From assembly GCF_001305675.1 (NCBI RefSeq), contig NZ_CP011853.1, positions 3,410,001 through 3,474,000 of the forward strand: a stretch of 64,000 nt of DNA. Reading direction: 5' to 3'. How positions within the stretch are numbered: position 1 is the stretch's first letter; each line of letters opens with the position of its first letter. Under the pieces are notes generated by a model. The model was not told the DNA's origin, searched no databases, and saw only the letters and a list, made by a program, of their open reading frames with translations. This DNA comes from Gordonia phthalatica. Its GTDB lineage: Bacteria > Actinomycetota > Actinomycetes > Mycobacteriales > Mycobacteriaceae. The position numbers and the translations under genes are program-made. This document shows, in pieces, positions 32,762-40,685 of this stretch.

Positions 32762-34240
32762 TCAGTCGACGGGGTCGGTGACGTAATAGGAGTGACGTTC
32801 CTGCTCGGGATGGTCGTAGATGTGCTCGCTGCCGGTCACGAGGTAGATGATTCCGGCGACGGCGCCCACGGCGATCACCCCGAAGATCACCGCCTCGAAG
32901 GGCTTGAACACTTTGAGGCCCTGTTCGCGGCGTGCGATGACGAACAGGATGGTGCCGAGCGCGTAGAGGACGCAGGCCAGCAGCAGCTTGTCGAGGCCCG
33001 CGGCGTAGGCGAGGAACGCGGTGTACAGGACCGCGAGTCCGGCGATCACCATGTCGCGGTTGTGGGCGCGGTCGTCGCCGTCGTAGGTCTCGCGTTTGAT
33101 GACCAGGCGTAGCATGTACGCCGCGGACAGGAAGTACGGGACCAGGGCGAGGGCCGCGGTGAGGTCGAGCATGAAGTCGAGCGCGTCGTCGACGAAGAGC
33201 AGCAGGAGCAGCATGGCCTGCACCAGCGTGCTGGCGAGGATGAGCGCATTGATCGGGGCGCCCGCCTTGTTGGTGCGCTGCAGGAACTTCGGCATGTCCT
33301 TGGCGCGCGCCGGGATGTACAGGAGCTCGGCGGCCATCAGTGTCCACGCGAGGTAGGCGCCGAGGACCGAGACGATGACGCCGATCCGGATGAACACCGA
33401 GCCCCAGTCGCCGACGAGGTGGGCCAGGACCGACGCGACGGACGGCTGGTCGGCGGTCGCGAGGTCGCCCTGCGACATGGCGCCGTACGACACCAGCGTC
33501 ACGAGCGAGAAGACGCCCAAGACGCCGAGGAAGCCGAACACGGTGGCGTTGCCGACGTCCTCGCGCTTGCGCGCGAACCGGGAGTACATGCTCGCACCCT
33601 CGATGCCCATGAACACGAACACGTGATGAGCATGGTGCCGGTGACCTGGTCCCAGAGTGAGCCGACCTCGATGCCGTTACCGCCCCAGAAGTTGTCGGAG
33701 AAGTAGCCGGCGTCGAACATGATCACCGCGAGCACGATGAAGACGATCAGCGGCACCACCTTGGCGATGGTCGCGATACGGTTGATGATCGCGGCCTGTT
33801 TGACGTCGCGGCTGATCAGGAAGTGGAACAGCCACACGCCGACCGACGAGAGCGCAACGGGGAAGGAAGGTGGAGCCGTCGCCGAGGTCGGGGAACAGCG
33901 CACTGGTGGTGGCCATGATGAGCACCCAGTACGACGTGTTGCCCGCGCAGGCCGACGCCCAGAAGCCGATGGCCGAGTTGAAGCCGATGTAATCGCCGAA
34001 GCCGTCCTTCGCGTAGGCGTACAGGCCGGCGTCGAGGTCGGGTTTGCGGGTGGCGAGCCGCTGGAAGACGAACGCCAGCATCAGCATGCCCGCGCCCGCG
34101 ACCGTCCAGGCGATGATGGCGCCGAACGCGCCGGTCTCGGTGCCGAATCGCCGCGGGAGGAGGAAGACCCCCGATCCGACGACCATCGCGGTCAGTGTCG
34201 GAAGGCTGACTTTCTCGGTCTTCTCTGCGGCTTCCGCCAC
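32762..34240 (-). pseudogene. arcD: Arginine:ornithine antiporter ArcD, two frameshifts
   Basis: Reading through three frames rebuilds a 491-residue APC-superfamily antiporter of normal ArcD length with about 12 TM segments. Frame 1 runs from ATG 34240 to about 33870 (SLPTLTAMVVGSGVFLLPRR). A tandem TTCCTTCC at 33861-33870 looks like a 4-base duplication; removing one unit restores GSTFPVALSSVG. Near 33624 one base is missing; adding it restores MLIT-V-FVFMGIEGA. Two independent lesions argue for a real pseudogene, though assembly error is possible. ArcA without its antiporter would depend on another arginine transporter. Confidence 0.85.
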
Positions 34241-34330
34241 GTGTCACATCCTCTGCGTCGCCCCGCGTGTCGTGCTTTGCGAAGTTGACGCTACTCGGCG
34301 CATCCGCCTCGCGCGTGACCGCCGTCGGAT

Positions 34331-35080
34331 TCAGTCGTCGAGGTGTGCGAGGAGTGCCGAGAGGAACTCCGGGCTCGCGTCACGGTGCACGCTGTGACCG
34401 GCTTCGATCCGGACGAAATCCGCGTTCGGCAACGCCTCCGCCACCGACCGGAGGTGATGCGCCGGCAGAAAACTGCGGGCGCCGCCGGAGACCACGAGGG
34501 TCGGTGCGCTGACATTCCGGAGCGACGCCCACCACTGCGGATCGGGCGTCTGGAATTGGGTCATCACCGGTTCGCCGAGTGCGCGGTCGTAGCGGAGGAA
34601 GGGCCCCGGGTTGGCGAGCAACGCGCCGAAACCGCGGATCCGCTCGCCGAACGACGCGGTCGGCGCGATGTCCTCGGCAGCATCGGCGTCGTCGCGCGGC
34701 ATCGGCGGCACCTCTTCCAGGACGAGGCGACGCACGCGCGCGGGGCTGGTCATGGCGTAGCGGAGGGCGGCGTGTGCGCCGAGCGAGTGGCCGACGAGGT
34801 CGAATCGGGCGAGCTTCAACCCGCCGACCACGCGGTCGATGTCGGCGGCGAAGTCGTCGAGCCGGTAACTGTCGGAGCGGCCGCTGCGACCGTGCCCGCG
34901 GAGGTCGACGGCGACGGTCGGGCGACACGTGGCGCGGAGCGTACGGACGGTCGGTCCCCACGTGGTGTGGTCGCCGCCCATGCCGTGAACCAGGACCACC
35001 GGTGTCTGTCCGGTCAGGCAGCCGGAGACGTCGACGGCGAGGTCGGGAGCAGACGCATCAACCGAACGGATGAAATTCAC
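34331..35080 (-). CDS. Alpha/beta hydrolase
   Basis: 249 residues from GTG 35080. Classic alpha/beta hydrolase: oxyanion HG in LVHGMGGDHTTW, VDLRGHGRSGR, nucleophile elbow GHSLGAH (Ser near 98), Asp in the VVSGGAR region and His in AGHSVHRD. The closest families are esterases, epoxide hydrolases and C-C bond hydrolases. No signal peptide. Isolated, 90 bases downstream of the arcD start on the same strand. Substrate unknown. Confidence 0.85.
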   Translation of the reverse strand: MNFIRSVDASAPDLAVDVSGCLTGQTPVVLVHGMGGDHTTWGPTVRTLRATCRPTVAVDLRGHGRSGRSDSYRLDDFAADIDRVVGGLKLARFDLVGHSLGAHAALRYAMTSPARVRRLVLEEVPPMPRDDADAAEDIAPTASFGERIRGFGALLANPGPFLRYDRALGEPVMTQFQTPDPQWWASLRNVSAPTLVVSGGARSFLPAHHLRSVAEALPNADFVRIEAGHSVHRDASPEFLSALLAHLDD

Positions 35081-35188
35081 CCCGCCAGCGTAACGCCGTC
35101 GGCGGAGAACCTGCAGGGTGGCCTGGGTTCGATCCAACGACACCACCCCCGACGAGGACCTACCGAATAGGAATACAAAGTGATCCCC

Positions 35189-35219
35189 TGCATACTCCTA
35201 TGCGGAAGTAATCTACTTC
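35189..35219 (+). promoter_or_regulatory. Promoter and leader hairpin of tiny gene 1
   Basis: TGCATACT (35189-35196) fits an extended -10 element and recurs at 35617 at almost the same distance from the second tiny gene (64 and 67 bases before the ATG). It is followed by a hairpin, GAAGTA (35205-35210) and TACTTC (35214-35219), in the untranslated leader. Confidence 0.5.
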
Positions 35220-35260
35220 ACTTTCCATCGAGATCTCCCTCCCACTCGAAAGGTATCTTC

Positions 35261-35410
35261 ATGTCAGGACTCGGCAGTCTCCTCGGCGGCGGCAGCAGCG
35301 ACAGCAGTAGCGATCCCACCTCGGCAATCCTCGGACTCCTCGGCGGAGTCCTGGGCGCCGGCAGCAGTGACCCGGGAAGCTCCCTCGGGGGCTCGAACCC
35401 AGCCCCGTAG
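35261..35410 (+). CDS. Tiny Gly/Ser-rich peptide 1
   Basis: 49 residues from ATG 35261, with GAAAGG seven bases upstream. It starts MSGLGSLLGGGSSD, then an SSDP linker, an amphipathic hydrophobic stretch AILGLLGGVLGAG and a Ser/Gly/Pro tail. There is no Sec signal, Cys or known domain. Size, amphipathic helix and Ser content recall the PorA/PorH mycomembrane peptides of corynebacteria, which are exported without a signal and O-mycoloylated; that comparison is inference. It has its own promoter-like element and terminator, and a sister gene 431 bases on. Strong SD and codon use support that it is real. Confidence 0.65.
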   Translation: MSGLGSLLGGGSSDSSSDPTSAILGLLGGVLGAGSSDPGSSLGGSNPAP

Positions 35411-35421
35411 CTTCGGTTCAC

Positions 35422-35458
35422 GCGGGAGGGCACGTCACGAAAACACGCGCCCTCCCGC
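35422..35458. terminator. Terminator of tiny gene 1
   Basis: 10-base stem GCGGGAGGGC (35422-35431) with GCCCTCCCGC (35449-35458), 12 bases after the stop. The ascending arm contains GAGGGCACG, also found in the terminator of tiny gene 2. The remainder of the gap to 35616 shows no gene. Confidence 0.75.
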
Positions 35459-35616
35459 CATCCCCTCAGACACCGAGCGGCCCGACCACGTGAACATCCT
35501 GCACGTCCTCGATGCTCACGTAATCCCTTCAGATGACACCTGAACACCCACGTCAGACCTATGTTGTGTGCTTTGCGGCAAATTCGCGCCTTAGGTGGAA
35601 ATGTGTCGTGTTGTAA

Positions 35617-35664
35617 TGCATACTTGACCGCGGACGTTAGGCCAATCACTTCCAGTCGGAAGTG
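35617..35664 (+). promoter_or_regulatory. Promoter and leader hairpin of tiny gene 2
   Basis: TGCATACT at 35617-35624 repeats the element before tiny gene 1. A 7-base hairpin follows, CACTTCC (35647-35653) and GGAAGTG (35658-35664) with a 4-base loop. Both leader hairpins carry the same GAAGT core. Confidence 0.5.
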
Positions 35665-35691
35665 CCCTCTCCCCCTTCGAAAGGACTACCC

Positions 35692-35808
35692 ATGTCTTCA
35701 GTCGGCAACTCCATCTCCAGCGCCATCAACACCGCCATCGGCGACGCCGTCGGCACGCTGACCGCCGGAATCCTGAACGCCGGAAGCTCGGCAGGCAGCT
35801 CCAAGTAG
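35692..35808 (+). CDS. Tiny Gly/Ser-rich peptide 2
   Basis: 38 residues from ATG 35692, with GAAAGG exactly seven bases upstream as in tiny gene 1. It begins MSSVGNSISSAINTAIGDAV, continues with a hydrophobic TLTAGILNAG, and ends GSSAGSSK. Ala-, Ser- and Gly-rich, potentially one amphipathic helix, no Cys and no signal peptide. Related in design but not in residue order to the product at 35261. The likeliest role is a small envelope peptide, possibly a two-component pore with its sister; this is unproven. It ends in its own hairpin terminator. Confidence 0.65.
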   Translation: MSSVGNSISSAINTAIGDAVGTLTAGILNAGSSAGSSK

Positions 35809-35828
35809 CCGACCACGGCATCACTTCG

Positions 35829-35868
35829 TTCGAGAGGGCACGCGGCATCGTCCGCCTGTCCTCTCGAA
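35829..35868. terminator. Terminator of tiny gene 2
   Basis: 9-base stem TTCGAGAGG (35829-35837) with CCTCTCGAA (35860-35868) and an inner GCGG/CCGC pairing. Lies between the tiny gene stop and the acetyltransferase start, and shares GAGGGCACG with the terminator at 35422. Confidence 0.7.
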
Positions 35869-35876
35869 TCGGTTTC

Positions 35877-36509
35877 ATGACCCTCCACACACGCAATCTG
35901 CGCACCGCCGACCTCGGCGAGGCGGTCGAACTCGTCATCGCCGCCATACCGGAGATCCCCCTCTACACCTGGGCCCTCGGCGACTCCGCCGACGACCCCG
36001 GCGTCATCGACTGGCTGGCTCGAGCGCTCCTTCGAGGCCATCTCGCGAACGGCACCGCCGTCGGCGCGTTCGCCGACGATTCACTCGTCGGTGTCGTGAC
36101 GTGGGCCGCCGCCGAACGCGCCACCCCGCCGGTCGACGCCGACGCCGCCGCCCACGACGTCGCGGTGTTGAAGGCCCACCTCGACATGGCCAAGCGCCTC
36201 GCACTGACGATGCAGATGGAACGCGAGTCGCTGATGCATCCGGACCCCGAAGCGGTCCACGTCGAGATCGCCGCCGTTCGCGCAGACCACCGTCAGCGCG
36301 GTGCGCTGATGGCTCTCATGCTTCCGATCCAGACCATGTGCCGCGACGAGAATCGCCGGTTCACATGCGTGACCGGGAGCGCGACCCTCCGCCGCGTCTT
36401 CGCCGCCTCCTTGAACATGACCGAGTACCGCACGACCGCCATCGGCGACGTTCCCCTGTACTGCCTGACGTCAGCGGTTCCGCCGGTCGTGCGCCCGCGT
36501 AACCGCTGA
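35877..36509 (+). CDS. GNAT-like acetyltransferase
   Basis: 210 residues from ATG 35877. The predicted alternating alpha/beta order fits a GNAT fold: an N-terminal RTADLGEAVELV, a central strand VGVVTWAA, then VHVEIAAVRADHRQRGALMA, where the acetyl-CoA pyrophosphate loop (normally R/Q-x-x-G-x-G/A) reads RQRGAL. Substrate unknown. It starts 8 bases after the terminator of the tiny gene and 27 bases ahead of the transporter at 36536, with which it may be cotranscribed. Confidence 0.75.
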   Translation: MTLHTRNLRTADLGEAVELVIAAIPEIPLYTWALGDSADDPGVIDWLARALLRGHLANGTAVGAFADDSLVGVVTWAAAERATPPVDADAAAHDVAVLKAHLDMAKRLALTMQMERESLMHPDPEAVHVEIAAVRADHRQRGALMALMLPIQTMCRDENRRFTCVTGSATLRRVFAASLNMTEYRTTAIGDVPLYCLTSAVPPVVRPRNR

Positions 36510-36535
36510 TTGTCGCGACCGATATCCTCTGGCGA

Positions 36536-37489
36536 ATGCACTCTTCCACCGGTCGAAGCATCAGCACCGGCCTGATCTTCGCCGTCGTCTCCGCGATCTC
36601 GTTCGGCATGTCGGGCCCGTTCGCCCGCGGGCTTCAGGACGTCGGATGGTCTTCCGGTGCCGCGGTCACCGCGCGCATCGCCCTCGGTGCAGTCGCGCTC
36701 CTCGGCCCGGCCGCGTACGCGATGCGCGGACGGTGGGCGCTCCTCGCGAACGGTCGAACGCAGTGGACGTTGCTGGCGTACGGCCTCGTCGCCGTCACCG
36801 TCCCGCAGCTCTGTTACTTCTACGCGGTGTCGACGCTCGACGTCGGCGTCGCGCTGTTGATCGAGTACACCTCGCCGCTGGCGGTGGTCGGCTGGATGTG
36901 GTTCCGCTACGGGCAGGTCCCGACCCGCCTCACGTTCGTCGGCACGCTCATCGCGGCGGCCGGGCTGGTCCTGGTGCTGCAGTTGTTCGGCACCGTCTCA
37001 CTCGACGCCGCGGGCATCGCGTGGGCCCTCGGAGCCATGGCGGGCAACGCCGGATACTTCGTCATGTCGGGCCGGTCGGGCACCGACCTGCCCGCGATCG
37101 CGATGGCCGCGATCGGCCTCCTCTACGCAGCGGTCCTGCTCGGCGTCGCCGGGCTGGTCGGGGTGCTGCCGATGACCGCGTCGCTCGACGACGTGACGCT
37201 GGCCGACCACCGGTTGGCGTGGTGGATCCCGGTCGTCGCGCTGGGTCTCATCACGGCGGCCTTCGCCTACGCGACCGGGATCGCGGCGGTGCGCCGCCTG
37301 GAGCCTCGACTGGCCTCGTTCGTCGCGCTCACCGAGTTGCTCGCCGCAATCGTCGCCGCGTGGCTGATGCTGGATCAGGTGCCCGACCGCATCCAACTGG
37401 TCGGTGGCGCCCTGGTGCTGGCGGGTGTGATCGTCGTGAAGCTCGGGGAACGTCCCACACCAGAGACCGAGATCCCTGTCCCGGGCTGA
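36536..37489 (+). CDS. EamA-family (DMT) transporter
   Basis: 317 residues with ten hydrophobic segments in two EamA repeats, about residues 12-150 and 165-300. The first repeat opens GLIFAVVSAISFGMSGPFAR and the second ALGAMAGNAGYFVMSG. This is the drug/metabolite transporter superfamily, members of which export amino acids (RhtA) or other metabolites. The C-terminus (KLGERPTPETEIPVPG) is short and hydrophilic. Substrate cannot be assigned. Confidence 0.88.
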   Translation: MHSSTGRSISTGLIFAVVSAISFGMSGPFARGLQDVGWSSGAAVTARIALGAVALLGPAAYAMRGRWALLANGRTQWTLLAYGLVAVTVPQLCYFYAVSTLDVGVALLIEYTSPLAVVGWMWFRYGQVPTRLTFVGTLIAAAGLVLVLQLFGTVSLDAAGIAWALGAMAGNAGYFVMSGRSGTDLPAIAMAAIGLLYAAVLLGVAGLVGVLPMTASLDDVTLADHRLAWWIPVVALGLITAAFAYATGIAAVRRLEPRLASFVALTELLAAIVAAWLMLDQVPDRIQLVGGALVLAGVIVVKLGERPTPETEIPVPG

Positions 37490-37512
37490 CTCTCGCGGAC
37501 TAGCGTTAGGTC

Positions 37513-37983
37513 ATGTCCGATTCCCCGCGCGATGTCCTCGGTCCCCTCGCTCCGTTCGCCGGCCTCTGGCGCGGCCAGGGCGCCGGTCACTACGCCACCA
37601 TCGACAGCTTCACCTACGACGAGGAGATCGAGCTGGCGCCGAGCGGCCGGCCGTTCCTCTTCTACCGTTCCAAGACGCGGGCGCCGGGCGGCGGTCGTGC
37701 GATGCACACCGAGACCGGATTCCTCCGCCTCGCGGGCCCGAACCACATCGAACTGCTGGTCGCCCAGCCCACCGGGTTCGTCGAACTGCAGCGCGCCGAG
37801 GTGGACGGGCCGTCGCTCCTGTTCACCCAGCACACCCTGGGCGTCTCCCCCGACGCGAAGCAGGTGCACAGCGTTCGACGGCGCTTTCAGATCAGCGGGG
37901 ACACCCTGGTCTACGACCTCTGGATGTCGTACGCCGACGTCCCCGTCTCCCACCACCTGCGGGCCGAACTGCAGCGCGTGTAG
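37513..37983 (+). CDS. Nitrobindin-like heme-binding beta-barrel protein
   Basis: 156 residues of the bacterial nitrobindin (DUF1794/FABP-like) family, ten-stranded barrels with a ferric heme that can isomerise peroxynitrite. Motifs: LAPFAGLWRGQGAGHY (G-x-W-x-G-x-G) near the N-terminus and SHHLRAELQR at the C-terminus, where the His of HL-x-AEL is the proximal heme ligand. Length matches mycobacterial homologues. Cytosolic. Palindromic repeat copy L follows its stop codon at once. Confidence 0.9.
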   Translation: MSDSPRDVLGPLAPFAGLWRGQGAGHYATIDSFTYDEEIELAPSGRPFLFYRSKTRAPGGGRAMHTETGFLRLAGPNHIELLVAQPTGFVELQRAEVDGPSLLFTQHTLGVSPDAKQVHSVRRRFQISGDTLVYDLWMSYADVPVSHHLRAELQRV

Positions 37984-37984
37984 C

Positions 37985-38084
37985 GACGTCGACCCGCTTC
38001 CCACATGAGGCGTTGCTTCCCGCTACATGTCGGACGTGTAGCGAGAAGCAACGCCTCATGTGGGAACGGTTACCCGGTGCGGGA
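37985..38084. repeat. 100-bp palindromic repeat, left copy
   Basis: Near-identical to 39116-39215 (5 differences in 100). Its core (37998-38066) is a 34-base inverted repeat starting TTCCCACATGAGGCGTT. Two of the five differences, C38016 and G38048, are the two halves of one base pair and change together to G/C in the right copy. It begins 2 bases after the stop of the nitrobindin-like gene. Confidence 0.9.
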
Positions 38085-38181
38085 GTGGTTACCCGGTGCA
38101 GGAATCCACAGCACGACGTCGAATCGCAGACCTGTGGACAACGGATGCGACAAACCGCCCGCTGATGGGTTCACTGAAGCC

Positions 38182-39117
38182 ATGTGGCCCACAGACTCCA
38201 TCGGACTGGTCCGACGCAGCAGAGCACTCGACGTCGGCATCACAGATCTCCAGTTGAAGCAGGCGTTGCGCGACGGCGAACTGACTGTCGCGGATCGGGG
38301 CAAGTACGCGATAACAGCTCTCCTCCCACCCGTCGACATCCTGGGCAGTGCCAGGTTCGACGACGAGCTGTACCGGCTCAAATGCATCGCCGCGGCCCTC
38401 GACGACCAATGCCGCCTCGCACTGAGCCATGAGTCCGCGGCCGCAGTACTGGGGATGGCCACTCTGCGGCCGAGTCGGGATGTCGTCCACTTCAGCAGTC
38501 CGGCATCAACCGGCGGCCGTAAGCTCCGCACCCGGCATGTTCACACCGGGCTTCCCGCCGGATCGACGATGGTCGTCGCCGGCATCGAGGTCACGACGCC
38601 TGCCCGCACTGCGATCGACATCGCTGCCGCCCGCGGATTCGCCGCGGGACTGGCCGCCTGCGACAGTGCCCTGCGCATGGGAGTGACGGTCGACGAACTG
38701 CTCGACGAACTGGGCAAGCGCCGCGTGCGCGGGGCCGCCGATGCCCGCGCCGCGATTCAGTACGCCGACGGTCGTTCAGCCAACCCGTACGAGTCGTGGG
38801 GCCGAGCGCAGATCATTCGAGCAGGACTCCCGGTACCAGACCTGCAGACGCACTTCGTCCTCCCCGACGGGTCGAACGCCTACTGCGACTACTCCTGGGA
38901 CCGGAAGGTGGTCGCCGAATACGACGGCAAGCGCAAGTACTGGCGCGACCTCCGTCCCGGCGACGACCCCGGCGACGTCGTCTACCGCGAGAAGAAGCGC
39001 GAGGACGGCCTCCGCGCTCTGAAACTCGCCGTCGCGCGGTGGATCACCGACGACCTCCACGCCGAAACCGTCGTCACCAAGGTCCGTGAGGCATTGCTCG
39101 ACGAACGCTTGATCTGA
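38182..39117 (+). CDS. AbiEi-like/DUF559-type endonuclease-like protein
   Basis: 311 residues from ATG 38182; the open frame extends to 38005 but that part is repeat. The N-terminal 60 residues form a winged-helix-like segment (DLQLKQALRDGELTVADRGK). The middle resembles AbiEi-type proteins (LSHESAAAVLGM). The C-terminus is a Vsr/DUF559-like PD-(D/E)XK fold with DYSWDRKVVAEYDGKRKYW, in which D, E and D-x-K could form the metal site, and REKKREDGLR. Such proteins are frequent and unexplained in actinobacteria. Two near-identical 100-bp palindromes bracket it, which suggests a mobile or self-propagating cassette. Function unproven. Confidence 0.75.
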   Translation: MWPTDSIGLVRRSRALDVGITDLQLKQALRDGELTVADRGKYAITALLPPVDILGSARFDDELYRLKCIAAALDDQCRLALSHESAAAVLGMATLRPSRDVVHFSSPASTGGRKLRTRHVHTGLPAGSTMVVAGIEVTTPARTAIDIAAARGFAAGLAACDSALRMGVTVDELLDELGKRRVRGAADARAAIQYADGRSANPYESWGRAQIIRAGLPVPDLQTHFVLPDGSNAYCDYSWDRKVVAEYDGKRKYWRDLRPGDDPGDVVYREKKREDGLRALKLAVARWITDDLHAETVVTKVREALLDERLI

Positions 39118-39215
39118 CGTCGACTCGCTTCCCACATGAGGCGTTGGTTCCCGCTACATGTCAGACGTGTAGCGGGAACCAACGCCTCATGTGGGAACGG
39201 TTACCCGGTGCGGGA
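39116..39215. repeat. 100-bp palindromic repeat, right copy
   Basis: Second copy of the repeat at 37985. The inverted-repeat core is 39129-39197. It overlaps the last two bases of the stop codon of the endonuclease-like gene. The G39147/C39179 pair replaces C/G in the left copy. Confidence 0.9.
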
Positions 39216-39234
39216 ACGCCCCCCGCCGACAGCA

Positions 39235-39268
39235 GAACGCCCGCCCCGCCGAAGCGGGACGGGCGTTC
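39235..39268. terminator. Terminator of the str operon (after tuf)
   Basis: 15-base GC-rich stem with one mismatch (GAACGCCCGCCCCGC at 39235-39249 against 39254-39268) and a 4-base loop, 23 bases after the tuf stop on the minus strand. A TTTTT tract lies on the tuf side of the stem. Confidence 0.8.
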
Positions 39269-39290
39269 AAAAAGCCGTCAGGCTAGATCA

Positions 39291-40481
39291 TCACTTGATG
39301 ATCTTGGTGACGCGGCCGGCACCGACGGTGCGGCCACCCTCGCGGATAGCGAAGCGCAGGCCCTCGTCCATGGCGACCGGCTGGATCAGCTTGACGCTCA
39401 TCTCGGTGTTGTCGCCCGGCATGACCATCTCGGTGCCCTCGGGGAGGGTCACGACGCCGGTCACGTCCGTGGTGCGGAAGTAGAACTGCGGACGGTAGTT
39501 GTTGAAGAACGGGGTGTGACGGCCGCCCTCGTCCTTCGACAGGATGTACGCCTGGCCCTCGAACTCGGTGTGCGGGGTCGTGGTGCCGGGGGCAACGATG
39601 ACCTGGCCGCGCTCGACGTCCTCGCGCTTCAGACCGCGGAGCAGCAGGCCGGCGTTGTCGCCAGCCTGAGCCGAGTCGAGGAGCTTGTGGAACATCTCGA
39701 TGCCGGTGACGGTGGTCTTCTGCGACTTCTCGCGGATACCGACGATCTCGACCTCAGCGTTGACGTTGATCTCACCGCGCTCGACGCGACCGGTGACGAC
39801 GGTGCCACGACCGGTGATCGTGAAGACGTCCTCGACGGGCATCAGGAACGGCTTGTCGGTCTCGCGGACCGGGTCCGGGATCGACTCGTCGACAGCAGCC
39901 ATCAGCTTCTGGACCGACTCAACCCACTTCGGGTCGCCCTCGAGCGCCTTCAGTGCCGAGATCGGAACGACCGGAGCGTCCTCGTCGAACTCCTGGGCGG
40001 CCAGCAGTTCGCGGACCTCCATCTCGACGAGCTCCATGATCTCTTCGTCGTCGACCATGTCGGCCTTGTTCAGTGCGACGAGGATGTAGGGAACGCCGAC
40101 CTGGCGGGCCAGGAGGACGTGCTCGCGAGTCTGCGGCATCGGGCCGTCGGTGGCGGCCACGACCAGGATCGCACCGTCCATCTGAGCAGCGCCGGTGATC
40201 ATGTTCTTGATGTAGTCGGCGTGACCCGGAGCGTCGACGTGAGCGTAGTGACGCTTCTCCGTCTGGTACTCGACGTGGGAGATGTTGATCGTGATACCAC
40301 GAGCCTTCTCCTCAGGCGCCTTGTCGATCTGATCGAAAGCGAAGCTCTCGTTCAGGTCCGGGTACTGGTCCGCCAGCACCTTGGTGATGGCAGCCGTCGT
40401 GGTGGTCTTGCCGTGGTCGACGTGACCGATGGTGCCGATGTTCACGTGCGGCTTGGTCCGCTCGAACTTCGCCTTCGCCAC
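39291..40481 (-). CDS. tuf: Elongation factor Tu
   Basis: 396-residue GTPase that delivers aminoacyl-tRNA to the ribosome. G1 GHVDHGKT near residue 19, switch region with RGITI, G3 DAPGHADY, and G4 NKADM are all intact. The C-terminal barrels end VGAGRVTKIIK. GTG start at 40481 with AGGAGG seven bases upstream. Last gene of the str operon, 204 bases downstream of fusA, where a weak stem-loop occurs. Length and sequence are those of mycobacterial EF-Tu. Confidence 0.99.
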   Translation of the reverse strand: MAKAKFERTKPHVNIGTIGHVDHGKTTTTAAITKVLADQYPDLNESFAFDQIDKAPEEKARGITINISHVEYQTEKRHYAHVDAPGHADYIKNMITGAAQMDGAILVVAATDGPMPQTREHVLLARQVGVPYILVALNKADMVDDEEIMELVEMEVRELLAAQEFDEDAPVVPISALKALEGDPKWVESVQKLMAAVDESIPDPVRETDKPFLMPVEDVFTITGRGTVVTGRVERGEINVNAEVEIVGIREKSQKTTVTGIEMFHKLLDSAQAGDNAGLLLRGLKREDVERGQVIVAPGTTTPHTEFEGQAYILSKDEGGRHTPFFNNYRPQFYFRTTDVTGVVTLPEGTEMVMPGDNTEMSVKLIQPVAMDEGLRFAIREGGRTVGAGRVTKIIK

Positions 40482-40540
40482 TGTGTGTCCTCCTGGACTG
40501 TTGTCGCTGCCGGGTGGTTCCCGACAGTGGGTTTGTTACT

Positions 40541-40557
40541 TCCTGCCGTCGGCAGGA
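40541..40557. terminator. Small stem-loop in fusA-tuf spacer
   Basis: Seven-base stem TCCTGCC (40541-40547) with GGCAGGA (40551-40557) and a 3-base loop. It may be a processing or pausing site, or a partial terminator that lets tuf be expressed from its own promoter as well. Confidence 0.5.
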
Positions 40558-40685
40558 GCAGTTTGGTGATTCGGTGTCAGACCGAAACCCGATTCTCATC
40601 GGGTCTGGCCGTCCACCTTATTCTCTTGTGCGCTCGGATTCGATACCCGCCTCCGACGCGAGGTCCGCCAATACGGCGAGCGAGA

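Noticed and set aside
36505..36538. CGAATG before the EamA transporter as a seventh SigK -10
   Set aside because: There is no CCATCC or CGATCC at the required distance, and the base before CGAATG is G rather than C.
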